Part shown: piece by piece, positions 32,988 through 42,354 of the stretch
Numbering within the stretch: position 1 is the first letter of the stretch
How the letters are laid out: each line of letters begins with the position of its first letter
Assembly (NCBI RefSeq): GCF_001509795.1
Contig: NZ_LLZN01000042.1
Span: forward strand, 1-64,000
Origin: Streptomyces sp. NRRL WC-3605
GTDB lineage: Bacteria; Actinomycetota; Actinomycetes; Streptomycetales; Streptomycetaceae
DNA length: 64,000 nucleotides
Direction: 5' to 3'
Translations under genes and position numbers: made by a program
The notes under the pieces: model-generated
Told to the model about the DNA's origin: nothing
Databases searched by the model: none
Seen by the model: the letters and a program-made list of their open reading frames with translations, nothing else

Positions 32988-35051
32988 TCAGACGCCGATG
33001 TCGCGCCCGTCCCGGCGCCACACCGCCACCACAGCGGGCCGGTTGATCCGGCCGGGCCCGTCGGGCCAGGCGCTCAGCGGCTTCTCGGCCGTCGCCCCGT
33101 CGATCTCGCCCGGGTGCTGCACGGCGACGAGCACCCGCCGGTCCTGCACGAGCGGACCGCAGGTCTCGGCGCCCTTCGGCATCGTCAGGAACTGCTTGAG
33201 CTCACCCCGCCGCTCCCCCCGTGTGGCGACACCGAAGAGGCCGTCGTGGTTGCCGAGGGCGTTGCCGTCCGTGGAGATCCACAGGTTGCCGTAGGGGTCG
33301 AAGGCCACGTTGTCCGGGCAGGAGATCGGCGAGACCTCGTCCTTCGGGAACCCGGCGAAGTAGGTGGCCGGGTCGTCCGGGTCGCCCGCCACCAGGAACA
33401 GCGACCAGGCGAACCGCTCGCTGTCGGCCCGGTTGCGGTGCTCGGTCAGCTCCAGGATCTGGCCGTGCTTGTTGGCGTTGCGCGGGTTGGCCTCGTCGGC
33501 CCGGGGGTTGGTCCCCACACCGCGGTTGGAGTTGTTCGTCAGGGCGACGTACACCTTGCCGGTGTGCGGGCTGGGCTCGATGTCCTCGGGCCGGTCCATC
33601 TTGGTGGCCCCCACCTTGTCCCCGGCGAGCCGCGTGAAGACGAAGACCTCCTCCGCGCTCATCCCCTCGACGTGCGAGACGGCCCCGTGCGCGGTGGCGG
33701 TGGCCAGCGGGATCCACTCGCCGCTGCCGTCGAACTCGCCGTCGGCGGGCAGCTTCCCGGTCCCGTCGATCTCGATGGCGGGGGAGTCGCCGCTGAGCCG
33801 GGCGACATACAGCGTCCCTTCGTCGAGCAGCGACAGATTGTGCTCACGGACGGCCCGGCTCGACCCCTTCCGCATCCGCTTGCTGCCGACGAACTTGTAG
33901 AAGTAGTCGAAGCGCTCGTCGTCACCGGAGTACACGACCGGCCGCCCGTCGTCGGTCAGCCGCACGGTCGCGCCCTCGTGCTTGAACCGGCCCAGCGCGG
34001 TGCGCTTGCGGGGCGTGGACGTCGGGTCGTACGGGTCCAGCTCGACGACCCACCCGAAGCGGTGCGGCTCGTTGGGCTCCCGGGCCACGTCGAAGCGCCG
34101 GTCGAACCGCTCCCACTTGCGCTCGCTCGCGCCGCTGCCCAGCCCGTACCGCTTGTCGGTGGCACGGGTGGCGCCCGAGAAGTACTGGTTGAAGTTCTCC
34201 TCGCCGTGCAGCGTGGTGCCCCACGGGGTGACGCCGCCGGAGCAGTTGTTGAGGGTGCCGAGGACCTTGGTGCCGGTCCGGTCGGCGGAGGTCTTCAGCA
34301 GGTCGGACCCGGCGGCCGGACCGGTCACCCGGAACTCGGTGGTCGCCGTCACGCGCCGGTTCAGCGGGTGCCGGGGCACCGGCGTGAGCTTCCCGGACCG
34401 GCGGTCCTCCTCCACGACCACGGCGGACAGCCCGTGGGCCGCCCAGGCGACCTCGACCTGCTGCCGGGTCGGGTTCTCGGCGTCGTAGCCGCGGAACATG
34501 AGCACCTCGTCGGTGTACTCGTGGTTGGCGACGAGGATCTGCCGGTGGGGCTCGCCGTGCAGCGGGAGCAGGGCGAGGAAGTCGTTGTTGTAGCCGAACT
34601 GCTTCGCCTGCGCCTCGGCGGTCTGCCGGTCCGGGTCGAAGGCGGGCGCCCCGCGCAGGATGGGCTCGCCCCAGCGGATGACGACGTTCTGGGCGTACCC
34701 GTCCGGGATGGTCACGGCGTCGGCGGTGTTGGGCGCGACGGGCGTGAACCGCAGCCCGCGCGCGCCCTGGGCGCCGGGCCGGGAACCGGTCGCCGGGGCG
34801 GCGCTCGCCTGCGGCGCGGAGAGGGTCGCGGAGGCCCCGACCGCGGCGGCCGCGGTGACGACGGCGGCGGCCCGCATCACGGTACGGCGGCTGAGGGCGT
34901 CGGCGACGACATCCCCGACGTACGGGTTGGCGGTGGTGTTCGGGACCTCGTGGAAACAGGCGTCCCCACACCGGAAACGGCAGGTCAGGGCGGCCCTGGC
35001 ACCGTGGCGCGGGGCGCCGTCGACGCTGATGATCGGCAACTGGATACGCAT
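32988..35051 (-). CDS. PhoX-family phosphatase (DUF839)
   Basis: Large exported protein of 687 residues, PhoX/DUF839 family, typically a calcium-dependent alkaline phosphatase with a beta-propeller fold. A Tat-type signal (LSRRTVMRAAAVVTAAAAV) begins near residue 53 rather than at the N terminus. It is preceded by a cysteine-bearing segment CRFRCGDACFHEVPN. Propeller elements include ANHEYTDEVLMF, TLHGEENFNQYF, MDRPEDIEPSPHTGKVYVAL and FDPYGNLWISTDG. It probably scavenges phosphate outside the cell. ATG at 35051. A direct link to the Pho regulon is not evident from the upstream region. Confidence 0.93.
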   Translation of the reverse strand: MRIQLPIISVDGAPRHGARAALTCRFRCGDACFHEVPNTTANPYVGDVVADALSRRTVMRAAAVVTAAAAVGASATLSAPQASAAPATGSRPGAQGARGLRFTPVAPNTADAVTIPDGYAQNVVIRWGEPILRGAPAFDPDRQTAEAQAKQFGYNNDFLALLPLHGEPHRQILVANHEYTDEVLMFRGYDAENPTRQQVEVAWAAHGLSAVVVEEDRRSGKLTPVPRHPLNRRVTATTEFRVTGPAAGSDLLKTSADRTGTKVLGTLNNCSGGVTPWGTTLHGEENFNQYFSGATRATDKRYGLGSGASERKWERFDRRFDVAREPNEPHRFGWVVELDPYDPTSTPRKRTALGRFKHEGATVRLTDDGRPVVYSGDDERFDYFYKFVGSKRMRKGSSRAVREHNLSLLDEGTLYVARLSGDSPAIEIDGTGKLPADGEFDGSGEWIPLATATAHGAVSHVEGMSAEEVFVFTRLAGDKVGATKMDRPEDIEPSPHTGKVYVALTNNSNRGVGTNPRADEANPRNANKHGQILELTEHRNRADSERFAWSLFLVAGDPDDPATYFAGFPKDEVSPISCPDNVAFDPYGNLWISTDGNALGNHDGLFGVATRGERRGELKQFLTMPKGAETCGPLVQDRRVLVAVQHPGEIDGATAEKPLSAWPDGPGRINRPAVVAVWRRDGRDIGV

Positions 35052-35316
35052 GGCTGCTGGTACTCCCCTTGCTTCCCCTTGAGATGCGGCGTCGGTGACG
35101 GTAGGGGTGCGTGCGAGCGGCAGCAGGGCGTGAGCGTGAACGAGGAGTGAAGCGAGGGTGGCTGTACGGATCGCCGGCAGGCGGCTCGATGCGACCTTGA
35201 CGGGCGAAAGAGCCTGTGTTCACCCCTCCCCAAGATCACCACCAGGGGCCGCTAACCTTACGTGTCCGTCCTGGCCAGGGATCTACGGGCATCAACTCAC
35301 GCGAAGGGTTGCGCAC

Positions 35317-36645
35317 ATGGGCATTCTCACTCTCCTGCGGAACGCGTTCGGCCGGTCACGCAAGGCCCAGACCGCCGAGGCGGAGGGTGCGACTCCTTCG
35401 CAGGAACCGCAGCCGACCGCCACGCCGACGGTCCCGGAACCGCGCACGGCGGAGCCGGAGCCGACGGCGGACGACAACGAGCACGACCTCGTCACGGCGG
35501 CCTTCGACAACATCACGGTCCCCAAGCAGACGCCTCCGGCGGAGGAGCCGGTCGCCGAGCCCGCGCCGGAGACGCCGAAGGCAGAGAAGCCGACCCCCGA
35601 GCCCGAGCCGGAGCCGGAACCGGAAGCACCGAAGGCCGAAGAGGCCGAGGCCGAGGAGCCGAAGGCCGAGGAGAAGCCGGAGGCGGTCGCCGAGGCGACC
35701 CCTGAGCCGGAGCCGGTGGCCGAGGTCACCCCCGAGCCCGACCCCGAGCCGGAACCGGTGGCCGAGGTCACCCCCGAGCCCGAGCCGAAGCCGGAGGCCG
35801 CCGACGGCGAGGAAGCCCCACAGGGGCCACCCGCAGCCGACGACGAAGGCAGCACGGGTGGTGCGGGTGGGAACAACGAGGCCGAAGGCGAAGCCGAGGC
35901 CGAGCCGACCACCCCCACCGGCGAAGCCGAACCGGCAGCCGACGACGAAAGCAGCACGGGTGGTGCGGGTGGGAACAACGAGGCCGAAGGCGAAGCCGAG
36001 GCCGAGACACCCGTCCCCACAAACCTCCGTACCGCCCACACCGCCGCAGGCCACGCCCTCACCACCCACAACCTGACCGGCACCCGCGCCAAGACCTACC
36101 TCGTCCTCGACCGCTCCGCCTCCATGCGCGCGTACTACAAGGACGGCTCCGCCCAGGCCCTCGCCGAGCAGACCCTCGCCCTCGCCGCCCACCTGGACGA
36201 CACGGACCCGACCGTCCACGTCGTCTTCTTCTCCACCGAACTCGACGGCACCGGCGAACTCACCCTCACCGAGCACGAGAACAAGATCGACGAACTCCAC
36301 GCCGCCCTCGGCCGCATGGGCCGCACCAGCTACCACGTCGCCGTGGAGGAGGTCGTCGCCCACCACGCCAAGACGGCCCCCGAGACCCCGGCCCTGGTCG
36401 TCTTCCAGACGGACGGTGCCCCCGACGCCAAGACCCCGGCCAACCAGGCCCTCACGGACGCGGCGAAGAAGCACCCGAACGTCTTCTTCTCGATCGTCGC
36501 CTTCGGAGACCCCGAGCAGAAGGCGTTCGACTACCTCCGCAAGCTGAAGACGGGCAACACCGCCACCTTCTTCGCCGGCGAGTCCCCCCTGGAGCTCACA
36601 GACGACCAGCTCTACGACGGCATCCTGTCGTCCTGGCGCCCGTAG
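35317..36645 (+). CDS. von Willebrand A domain protein with acidic Pro/Glu linker
   Basis: A 442-residue protein in two parts. Residues ~20-240 are a disordered linker of Pro, Glu, Ala and Lys (EPEPEPEPE runs) ending in two nearly identical 24-residue blocks. Residues ~250-442 form a vWA domain with MIDAS motif DRSAS (Asp265), [14 protein letters not shown] and a [11 protein letters not shown] loop. It resembles TerF/TerY-type vWA proteins of tellurite and stress clusters. Metal-dependent protein binding is expected; partners unknown. No signal peptide. AAGGG about ten bases before the ATG. Terminator after the stop. Confidence 0.9.
   Translation: MGILTLLRNAFGRSRKAQTAEAEGATPSQEPQPTATPTVPEPRTAEPEPTADDNEHDLVTAAFDNITVPKQTPPAEEPVAEPAPETPKAEKPTPEPEPEPEPEAPKAEEAEAEEPKAEEKPEAVAEATPEPEPVAEVTPEPDPEPEPVAEVTPEPEPKPEAADGEEAPQGPPAADDEGSTGGAGGNNEAEGEAEAEPTTPTGEAEPAADDESSTGGAGGNNEAEGEAEAETPVPTNLRTAHTAAGHALTTHNLTGTRAKTYLVLDRSASMRAYYKDGSAQALAEQTLALAAHLDDTDPTVHVVFFSTELDGTGELTLTEHENKIDELHAALGRMGRTSYHVAVEEVVAHHAKTAPETPALVVFQTDGAPDAKTPANQALTDAAKKHPNVFFSIVAFGDPEQKAFDYLRKLKTGNTATFFAGESPLELTDDQLYDGILSSWRP
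35833..36006 (+). repeat. 102-bp-period direct repeat inside the vWA gene
   Basis: Two 72-bp blocks (35833-35904 and 35935-36006) differ at one base and are offset by exactly 102 bp, that is 34 codons. Both encode [23 protein letters not shown] sequence. Confidence 0.9.
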
Positions 36646-36672
36646 GCACCGTAGGCAGACGCACCACACTCC

Positions 36673-36716
36673 GAGCCGCCCGCTTCCCACCCTGCAAAAC
36701 GGAAGACGGGCGGCTC
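36673..36716 (+). terminator. Terminator after the vWA gene
   Basis: GAGCCGCCCGCTTCC pairs with GGAAGACGGGCGGCTC (one bulged A) around a 13-nt loop, 28 bp after the vWA stop and upstream of metG. Confidence 0.75.
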
Positions 36717-36813
36717 GCCCATGTCGGCTACGATTTCAAGGTTCGAAAGTGACGGCAGCGGTCGCAGAACCCGGCATCCGTCACCCCACGTAACGACTTG
36801 GGAGCAGCCCGCG

Positions 36814-38523
36814 ATGGCTCGACACCTCATCACCAGCGCCCTTCCGTACATCAACGGGATCAAGCACCTGGGCAACATGGTGGGGTCCATGCTCCCGGCG
36901 GACGTGTACTCCCGCTACCTGCGCCAGCGCGGTCACGACGTCCTGTACATCTGCGCGACGGACGAGCACGGCACCCCGGCCGAACTGGCTGCGAAGGAGC
37001 AGGGCCTCCCCGTGGACGTGTTCTGCGCCCAGGCGCACGACGCGCAGAAGGCGGTCTACGACGGCTTCGCCCTCGCCTTCGACCATTTCGGCCGCAGCTC
37101 CAGCGCGGAGAACGTCGAGATCACCCAGCACTTCGCCCGCAAGCTGCACGAGAACGGCTTCATCGAAGAGCGCGCGATCCGCCAGGTCTACAGCCCGGCC
37201 GACGGCCGCTTCCTCCCGGACCGCTACGTCGAGGGCACCTGCCCGCACTGCGGCTACGACAAGGCCCGCGGCGACCAGTGCGAGAACTGCACGCGCGTCC
37301 TGGACCCGACGGACCTGATCGAGCCGCGCTCGGCGATCTCCGGTTCCACGGACCTGGAGGTCCGCGAGACCAAGCACCTCTTCCTCCTCCAGTCCAAGCT
37401 CCAGAACGAGGTCGCGGAGTGGGTGAGCCGCCACGACGGCGTCTGGCCGCACCTGGCCTCCTCCATCGCCCACAAGTGGCTGACGGAGGGCCTGCACGAC
37501 CGCGCGATCACCCGTGACCTGGACTGGGGCGTGCCCGTACCGGCGGACACCTGGCCGGAGCTGGCGGCCGAGGGCAAGGTCTTCTACGTGTGGTTCGACG
37601 CCCCGATCGAGTACCTGGGGTCGACGAAGGAGTGGGCCGACCAGGACCCGGAGAACCGGGACTGGAAGTCGTGGTGGTACGACGTCGACACCGACGTCCG
37701 CTACACGCAGTTCATGGCGAAGGACAACGTCCCCTTCCACACCGTGATGTTCCCGGCGACCGAGCTGGGCATCCGGGAGCCGTGGAAGAAGGTCGACTTC
37801 GTCAAGGCGTTCAACTGGCTGACGTACTACGGCGGCAAGTTCTCCACGTCGCAGAAGCGCGGTGTCTTCACCGACCAGGCGCTGGAGATCCTGCCCGCCG
37901 ACTACTGGCGCTACTTCCTGATCGCCAACGCCCCCGAGTCGGACGACGCGTCGTTCACCTGGGAGCACTTCACCGCGACGGTGAACAAGGACCTCGCCGA
38001 CACCCTGGGCAACTTCGTCAACCGCGTCCTGTCCTTCTCGAAGAAGCGCTTCGGCGAGCAGGTCCCGGCGGGCGGCGAGCCCGGCGAGGCGGAGACGAAG
38101 CTGGGCGAGCAGATCGCGGAGCTGCTGGCCGAGTACGAGTCCCACATGGAGTCGCTGCAGTTCCGCAAGGCGGCGGCGGCCCTGCGGGCGCTGTGGTCGG
38201 CGGGCAACTCCTACCTGGAGGAGAAGGCCCCCTGGCTGGAGATCAAGACGGACAAGGACGGCGCGGCCCTCACCCTGCGTACGGCGATGAACCTGATCCA
38301 CCTGTACGCGGTGGTGTCGGAGCCGTTCATCCCGACGTCGTCGAAGGCCATGCGTGAGGCGTTCTCCCTGCCGGACGACACGGCGACCTGGGTCTCCCCG
38401 GAGGAGGCGCGCTCCCTCACCGCCGTCCCGGTCGGCACCCCCTTCATCGTCCCGCCGGTCCTCTTCGCGAAGCTGACGGACGACGACCTGGAGCTCTACA
38501 AGGAGCGCTTCGGCGGCGAGTAG
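36814..38523 (+). CDS. metG: Methionyl-tRNA synthetase
   Basis: Class I aminoacyl-tRNA synthetase of 569 residues that charges tRNA-Met. HIGH-like motif [12 protein letters not shown] (11-22). Zinc knuckle [17 protein letters not shown] (143-159) with four cysteines. KMSKS-type loop KFSTSQKRG (342-350). The anticodon-binding helical domain ends the protein, and the C-terminal tRNA-binding extension of the E. coli enzyme is absent. ATG with GGGAG ten bases upstream. It is preceded by a terminator, so it has its own promoter. Its last 28 bp overlap the convergent DUF397 gene. Confidence 0.97.
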   Translation: MARHLITSALPYINGIKHLGNMVGSMLPADVYSRYLRQRGHDVLYICATDEHGTPAELAAKEQGLPVDVFCAQAHDAQKAVYDGFALAFDHFGRSSSAENVEITQHFARKLHENGFIEERAIRQVYSPADGRFLPDRYVEGTCPHCGYDKARGDQCENCTRVLDPTDLIEPRSAISGSTDLEVRETKHLFLLQSKLQNEVAEWVSRHDGVWPHLASSIAHKWLTEGLHDRAITRDLDWGVPVPADTWPELAAEGKVFYVWFDAPIEYLGSTKEWADQDPENRDWKSWWYDVDTDVRYTQFMAKDNVPFHTVMFPATELGIREPWKKVDFVKAFNWLTYYGGKFSTSQKRGVFTDQALEILPADYWRYFLIANAPESDDASFTWEHFTATVNKDLADTLGNFVNRVLSFSKKRFGEQVPAGGEPGEAETKLGEQIAELLAEYESHMESLQFRKAAAALRALWSAGNSYLEEKAPWLEIKTDKDGAALTLRTAMNLIHLYAVVSEPFIPTSSKAMREAFSLPDDTATWVSPEEARSLTAVPVGTPFIVPPVLFAKLTDDDLELYKERFGGE

Positions 38524-38714
38524 TCCGACGCCGGCCACCCGACGAAGCCGGCCCACGCCTCCGCCCCGAGCGCGAGGCGGGGGCCGGCGTCTCCGTACTT
38601 GGAGTCCCGGACGTGCACGGTTCCGGGGCTGAGGGCGAGCTCGACACAGGAGTTGCCGTCGTTGCCGCCGCTGTGGCTGCTCTTGAACCACACCAGCTCG
38701 GTCTCGCGGTTCAT
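38496..38714 (-). CDS. DUF397 protein
   Basis: A 72-residue DUF397 protein: [20 protein letters not shown] and [17 protein letters not shown] are the family's two conserved blocks. Such proteins accompany WhiJ-like helix-turn-helix regulators throughout streptomycetes and are thought to act with them in developmental control. Its ATG overlaps the stop of the regulator gene (ATGA), so translation is coupled. The end of the gene runs 28 bp into the convergent metG. Confidence 0.93.
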   Translation of the reverse strand: MNRETELVWFKSSHSGGNDGNSCVELALSPGTVHVRDSKYGDAGPRLALGAEAWAGFVGWPASDYSPPKRSL

Positions 38715-39562
38715 GTCTCTCCCAGCATTCGCTCGATCAGGGCTAGCGACTCCCTCGGCGAGAGCGCCTGAGCCCGGATGGTGCCATACCGCAGTTCGAG
38801 AATGCGCAGGTGTTTGGGTTCATGGGTCGGCCGCCCGTTGAACGCACCGTCGGAGCGGCCCACCGCCGTGCCGTCCGGGAACTTCAGCAGCTCGATCCGG
38901 CCGTCCAGACCCGAGTGGGTGTCGCTGCCCATCGGCATCACCTGAAGCACGACGTGATGCGAACGCCCCACCTCCAGCAGACGTTCGAGCTGCTGACGCC
39001 ACGCCATTGTGCCCCCGATGGGACGCCGCAGGACCCCCTCTTCCAGGACGAAGCTCATCGCCGGCGCAGGTGAGCGCTGGAAGACCGACTGCCGTGCCAG
39101 ACGGGCGGCCACCATGCGTTCCGCGTCGTCTGGCGAGTACGGAGGCTGCGCCGCACCGATCACCGACCGAGCGTGTTCCGGTGTCTGCAGCAGGCCGGGG
39201 ATGATGTGGCACTCGTACAGGGCGATCTCCACCGCCCTCGCCTCCAACTGTCCGAGCTCCCGGACCCGCTTCGGGTAACGGACCCTCTTCACGTCCTCCC
39301 AGGCGGCCGCGATGAGCCCACCCGCCCCCAGCACCTCGTCCGCCCTGTCCAGATACTCCTGCCGGGGAATCCGCTTGCCGCTCTCGATCTTGTAGACGAG
39401 GTCCTCGCCGTACCCCACCGCCTTGCCGAACTCCCCGGCCCGCATCCCCACGGCCTCGCGCCGGAGCTTCAACTGCCGCCCCACGGTGGCGACCACGGCC
39501 ACGCCCCACTCGTCGTCCGGGTCGACCTCCCACCCCGGTTCGTCGGCCTCCGTCCTCAGCAT
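38711..39562 (-). CDS. WhiJ-like XRE regulator with DUF5753
   Basis: Regulator of 283 residues. N-terminal helix-turn-helix (VGRQLKLRREAVGMRAGEFG, then LVYKIESGKRIPRQEYLDR) followed by a DUF5753 domain (ALYECHIIPGLLQTPEHARS, MSFVLEEGVLRRPIGG, VVLQVMPMGSDTHSGLDG). This is the WhiJ-type architecture found with DUF397 proteins and ATP-binding anti-sigma-like proteins. ATG at 39562 with GGAGGGG upstream. In-frame residues further upstream lack a ribosome site. The ATP-binding gene is divergent 155 bp away, completing the familiar triad. Confidence 0.93.
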   Translation of the reverse strand: MLRTEADEPGWEVDPDDEWGVAVVATVGRQLKLRREAVGMRAGEFGKAVGYGEDLVYKIESGKRIPRQEYLDRADEVLGAGGLIAAAWEDVKRVRYPKRVRELGQLEARAVEIALYECHIIPGLLQTPEHARSVIGAAQPPYSPDDAERMVAARLARQSVFQRSPAPAMSFVLEEGVLRRPIGGTMAWRQQLERLLEVGRSHHVVLQVMPMGSDTHSGLDGRIELLKFPDGTAVGRSDGAFNGRPTHEPKHLRILELRYGTIRAQALSPRESLALIERMLGET

Positions 39563-39717
39563 GCGCACCCCTCCGTCGTACCGCTCGTACCAGCGACGCC
39601 CTACCCGTACGCAACGTCCCGACAGGCCCGGACAGCACCGGACAACGACCGGACAGTCACCGTACGCAACCATGGCGTCACTCCCCACGGTAGGTGCGGT
39701 CGGCCACTCTGAGTGAC

Positions 39718-40263
39718 GTGAACCAGAAGCTCGCCGCCCCCGAACACGCCATCCGCAACTTCAGCGTCCTGCTGTCCCCCACACCCCGGGGCGCCCGTCT
39801 CGCCCGCCTGCTCGCCACCCAGCAACTGCTCGTCTGGGGACTGCCGTTGGATCCGGCCCAGCTCATCGTGGCGGAACTGGCGAACAACGCCGCCACCCAC
39901 GGACGCGTCCCCGGCCGGAACTTCCAGCTCCTGCTCTACGTGGTCGGCGAGACGCTCCGCATCGAGGTCACGGACACGCGCGGTGACGAAGTCCCGCACC
40001 GCCGGCACGCCGACCCGACCTCCGAGTCCGGCCGCGGACTGACCCTCGTGACCGCCCTCGCCGACCGCTGGGGCGTCTCCCGCAGCCTGCCACCCCGCAA
40101 GACCGTCTGGGCCGAGGTCACCCTCGCCGCCCCTCAGGCACCGGAACGTGAACGCCCACGCTCCGGTCCCACCTGCGGTCCCTATGCACTACCCACGAGG
40201 GATAAAGCACCCCGCCAAGCCCCACCCCTCCCTCCCGCCGGGCAAACTCACTCCGGCGAGTGA
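39718..40263 (+). CDS. ATP-binding protein (HATPase, anti-sigma-like)
   Basis: A 181-residue protein with a GHKL/HATPase_c_2 fold: LIVAELANNAATHGRV (N box), LRIEVTDTRGD (G1-type box) and SESGRGLTLVTALADRWGV (G2-type box). This is the RsbW/SpoIIAB-like group that pairs with WhiJ-like regulators. Kinase or anti-sigma activity is an inference. The C terminus is a Pro/Arg-rich tail of ~40 residues. Start taken as the GTG at 39718; an upstream in-frame GTG at 39694 is possible. It is divergent from the WhiJ-like gene. Confidence 0.9.
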   Translation: MNQKLAAPEHAIRNFSVLLSPTPRGARLARLLATQQLLVWGLPLDPAQLIVAELANNAATHGRVPGRNFQLLLYVVGETLRIEVTDTRGDEVPHRRHADPTSESGRGLTLVTALADRWGVSRSLPPRKTVWAEVTLAAPQAPERERPRSGPTCGPYALPTRDKAPRQAPPLPPAGQTHSGE

Positions 40264-40412
40264 ATATGCCCAACTGGGCTGGATTCGGGACCGGTTGCCT
40301 GCCGTACGCTCAGCGCCAGCAGCACGAGACGACCCCCAGACATGCGACGGCCCTCGCCGGGACTGGCATCCCGATGCGAGGGCCTGACCACCGAGGAAGA
40401 AACGGCTTCCCG

Positions 40413-41288
40413 ATGGACACCGAAAACCCTAGCGCGCCCGCGCGCCCCCAGTCCCGCATCCCGGGCAAGAACCACCCCGACGGGCACCGGATCGCCGGCG
40501 TCGTCCACGACCACGTCCGCCACACCGAGAACTTCACGGTGATCGGCAACGACCTGACCCAGCACCCGGACCTGTCCCTGCTCGCCATCGGACTGGCCTG
40601 TTACATCCAGTCCGTGCGGCGGGGCACCGCAGTCGACATCAAGACCCTCGCCGCCCGCTTCCCCGAGGGCCCCACGCGGATCGCCGCCGCCCTGCGCGAA
40701 CTCGAGGCGCACGGCTACCTGCGCCGCACCCGCGAACGCACGGCCACGGGCCGGATCGTCACCCGCACGATCTCCTGCAACCGGCCGGGCCACCGGGGCG
40801 CCCGCGAGCAGGCCACCCGCAGGCCCGCCCGCCGCACCTCCCCCGAGGAGCCCGCACCCCGCAAGCGGCTGCCCGCCGTCCCCCAGCCGTCCCGCCCCTG
40901 GCCGGCCCTCCTCCAGACGGCCGTCGACGTCCTGTCGGGCCTGCGCCGCGAGGACCCGCGCCTGCTCCTCTCCGCCACCGACGCCGAACATCTCGCCCCC
41001 GGTGTCGCCGCCTGGCTGGAGCGCGACGTCACCCCCACCGCCGTACGCCACGCCCTGACCGAGAACCTGCCGCACGAGCCCCTGATCCGCCCGGCGGCCT
41101 TCCTGGCCCACCGCCTGACGGCCCAACTCCCACCCCCACCCCCGTCCCGCCCCCAGGCGCCACCGGCCCCTGAACCCCGCCACCGGCTCCAGACCTGCGA
41201 AGGCTGCGACCGAGCCTTCCGCTCCCCCACCCCAGGCCACTGCCGCGACTGCCGATCCGATCGCCACACCGAAGGGCACCTCGCATGA
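40413..41288 (+). CDS. Winged-helix DNA-binding protein with C-terminal zinc ribbon
   Basis: A 291-residue protein. Residues ~25-110 form a winged helix (NFTVIGNDLTQHPDLSLLAI, GTAVDIKTLAARFPEGPTRI, ALRELEAHGYLRRTRE). The middle is Pro/Arg-rich with a helical domain (RREDPRLLLSATDAEHLAPG). The C terminus carries CEGCDRAFRSPTPGHCRDC, a zinc ribbon. Similar proteins are common in streptomycetes without known function. ATG at 40413 was taken; GAGGAAG lies somewhat far upstream. An in-frame ATG at 40374 is an alternative. Confidence 0.85.
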   Translation: MDTENPSAPARPQSRIPGKNHPDGHRIAGVVHDHVRHTENFTVIGNDLTQHPDLSLLAIGLACYIQSVRRGTAVDIKTLAARFPEGPTRIAAALRELEAHGYLRRTRERTATGRIVTRTISCNRPGHRGAREQATRRPARRTSPEEPAPRKRLPAVPQPSRPWPALLQTAVDVLSGLRREDPRLLLSATDAEHLAPGVAAWLERDVTPTAVRHALTENLPHEPLIRPAAFLAHRLTAQLPPPPPSRPQAPPAPEPRHRLQTCEGCDRAFRSPTPGHCRDCRSDRHTEGHLA

Positions 41289-41434
41289 CGGCGACGACCC
41301 TGTACCGGGCCATGTGCGACTTCGAACCGAGACCCACACCGACTCGGGACCATAGAGAAGTTTTGGCCAACCAGTCGGCAACGATCGGACCCCACCGCCA
41401 CCACCACCCCCGTTACGACCGTATGGTTTTCGCC

Positions 41435-41911
41435 ATGGCAGTCCCAGAGGTCATTCCGATCGCCTACGCGCCCCACGGCCGCACCGAGGCGATCGGCTGT
41501 TACGAAGACGGGCAGTTCATGGGGTCCGTCACCTACGCCTTCCCCAAGGGCTTCGAGCTCGGTCCCGGCTGGGAAGAACAGAAACGCCTCTACGCGGTGC
41601 TGCACACCTTCGATCCCGACGGCACCTACCGCGACTCGGAGATATGGTGCGCGGGCACCTGGGCCGAGCAGCAGCGCGAGCCCGACGGCCCGGACTCCGT
41701 GCTCTCGCGGGCCCGCGTCCACCTCGCGACCCGGCTGCGCGGCCTCCCGCGGCGCACGTACACGGACATCGCCGTGCGGCCCTTCCAACTCACCGTCGAC
41801 AACGTCCTGTTCGGCCTGGTCACCGGTGAGGACGACGGGGAGGGCTGGGCCGAGCTGTACCCGGACCACCTCGGCTTCGGCGAGCCGTGGGACGGCTCGT
41901 ACGACACCTGA
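41435..41911 (+). CDS. Conserved hypothetical protein
   Basis: A 158-residue protein that I do not recognise. It begins MAVPEVIPIAYAPHGRTEAI and has several Trp/Tyr/Asp-rich segments (WEEQKRLYAVLHTFDPDG, DIAVRPFQLTVDNVLFGLV, LYPDHLGFGEPWDGSYD). No signal peptide or helix. Probably soluble. TATGGT at 41422-41427 ends seven bases before this ATG and there is no ribosome site, favouring a leaderless start here. The frame also opens at an ATG at 41285 that overlaps the previous stop, so a coupled longer form is conceivable. Confidence 0.82.
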   Translation: MAVPEVIPIAYAPHGRTEAIGCYEDGQFMGSVTYAFPKGFELGPGWEEQKRLYAVLHTFDPDGTYRDSEIWCAGTWAEQQREPDGPDSVLSRARVHLATRLRGLPRRTYTDIAVRPFQLTVDNVLFGLVTGEDDGEGWAELYPDHLGFGEPWDGSYDT

Positions 41912-41969
41912 CCGGCCGCGTTCCGGCGACTGTCGCCTACGATGGCTGGCCTACCAAGGGGGGCCTTCC

Positions 41970-42335
41970 ATGGCACTGTTCGGCAACGCGCACACGATCG
42001 ACCAGGGGCAGGCGCAGCAGGACTACGCGCGGCTGCTGGGCCACGGCGAACACGTGCACGCCGCGTATCTGCTGATACGGGACACCATCCTGTTCACCGA
42101 CCGCCGGCTGATCCTGGTCGACAAGCAGGGGATCACCGGGAAGAAGGTGGAGTACCACTCCATCCCGTACCGCAGCATCACGCACTTCGCGGTGGAGACG
42201 GCCGGCACCTTCGACCTCGACGCCGAGCTGAAGATCTGGGTCTCGGGCAACTCCGTCCCGATCGAGAAGACGTTCACCAAGGGTGTCGACATCTACGAGG
42301 TGCAGGCGATCCTGACGCAGTTCGTCGCCAAGTAG
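41970..42335 (+). CDS. Bacterial PH-domain protein
   Basis: A 121-residue protein consisting of a bacterial pleckstrin-homology domain (bPH, formerly DUF1696): HVHAAYLLIRDTILFTDRRL, ILVDKQGITGKKVEYHSIPY and FDLDAELKIWVSGN. Relatives form ring-like oligomers; ligand unknown. AAGGGGGG about nine bases before the ATG. TACGAT at 41937-41942 is a plausible -10. The AbiEii-like gene begins 19 bp after its stop, so the two may share a transcript. Confidence 0.92.
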   Translation: MALFGNAHTIDQGQAQQDYARLLGHGEHVHAAYLLIRDTILFTDRRLILVDKQGITGKKVEYHSIPYRSITHFAVETAGTFDLDAELKIWVSGNSVPIEKTFTKGVDIYEVQAILTQFVAK

Positions 42336-42354
42336 GGACCATAATCGGCGGACC

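Noticed and set aside
32055..35150. A 1031-codon plus-strand frame spanning snpR and the PhoX gene
   Set aside because: It is out of frame with snpR and antisense to PhoX. The amino-acid content is Arg/Pro/Gly-rich shadow sequence without motifs.
35218..35240. GTTCACC and GATCACC near the PhoX and vWA genes as a PHO box
   Set aside because: PhoP boxes are direct repeats at 11-bp spacing. Here the two half-sites are 16 bp apart and the second is degenerate, so the match is too weak.
36721..36813. Riboswitch or T-box upstream of metG
   Set aside because: The leader after the terminator is under 100 bp and shows no T-box or SAM-riboswitch core sequence that I can recognise.
41285..41434. Longer N terminus for the 41435 gene starting at the ATGA overlap
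   Set aside because: The extra 50 residues are His/Pro/Arg-rich and not domain-like, while a well-placed -10 box supports the ATG at 41435. Kept only as an alternative.
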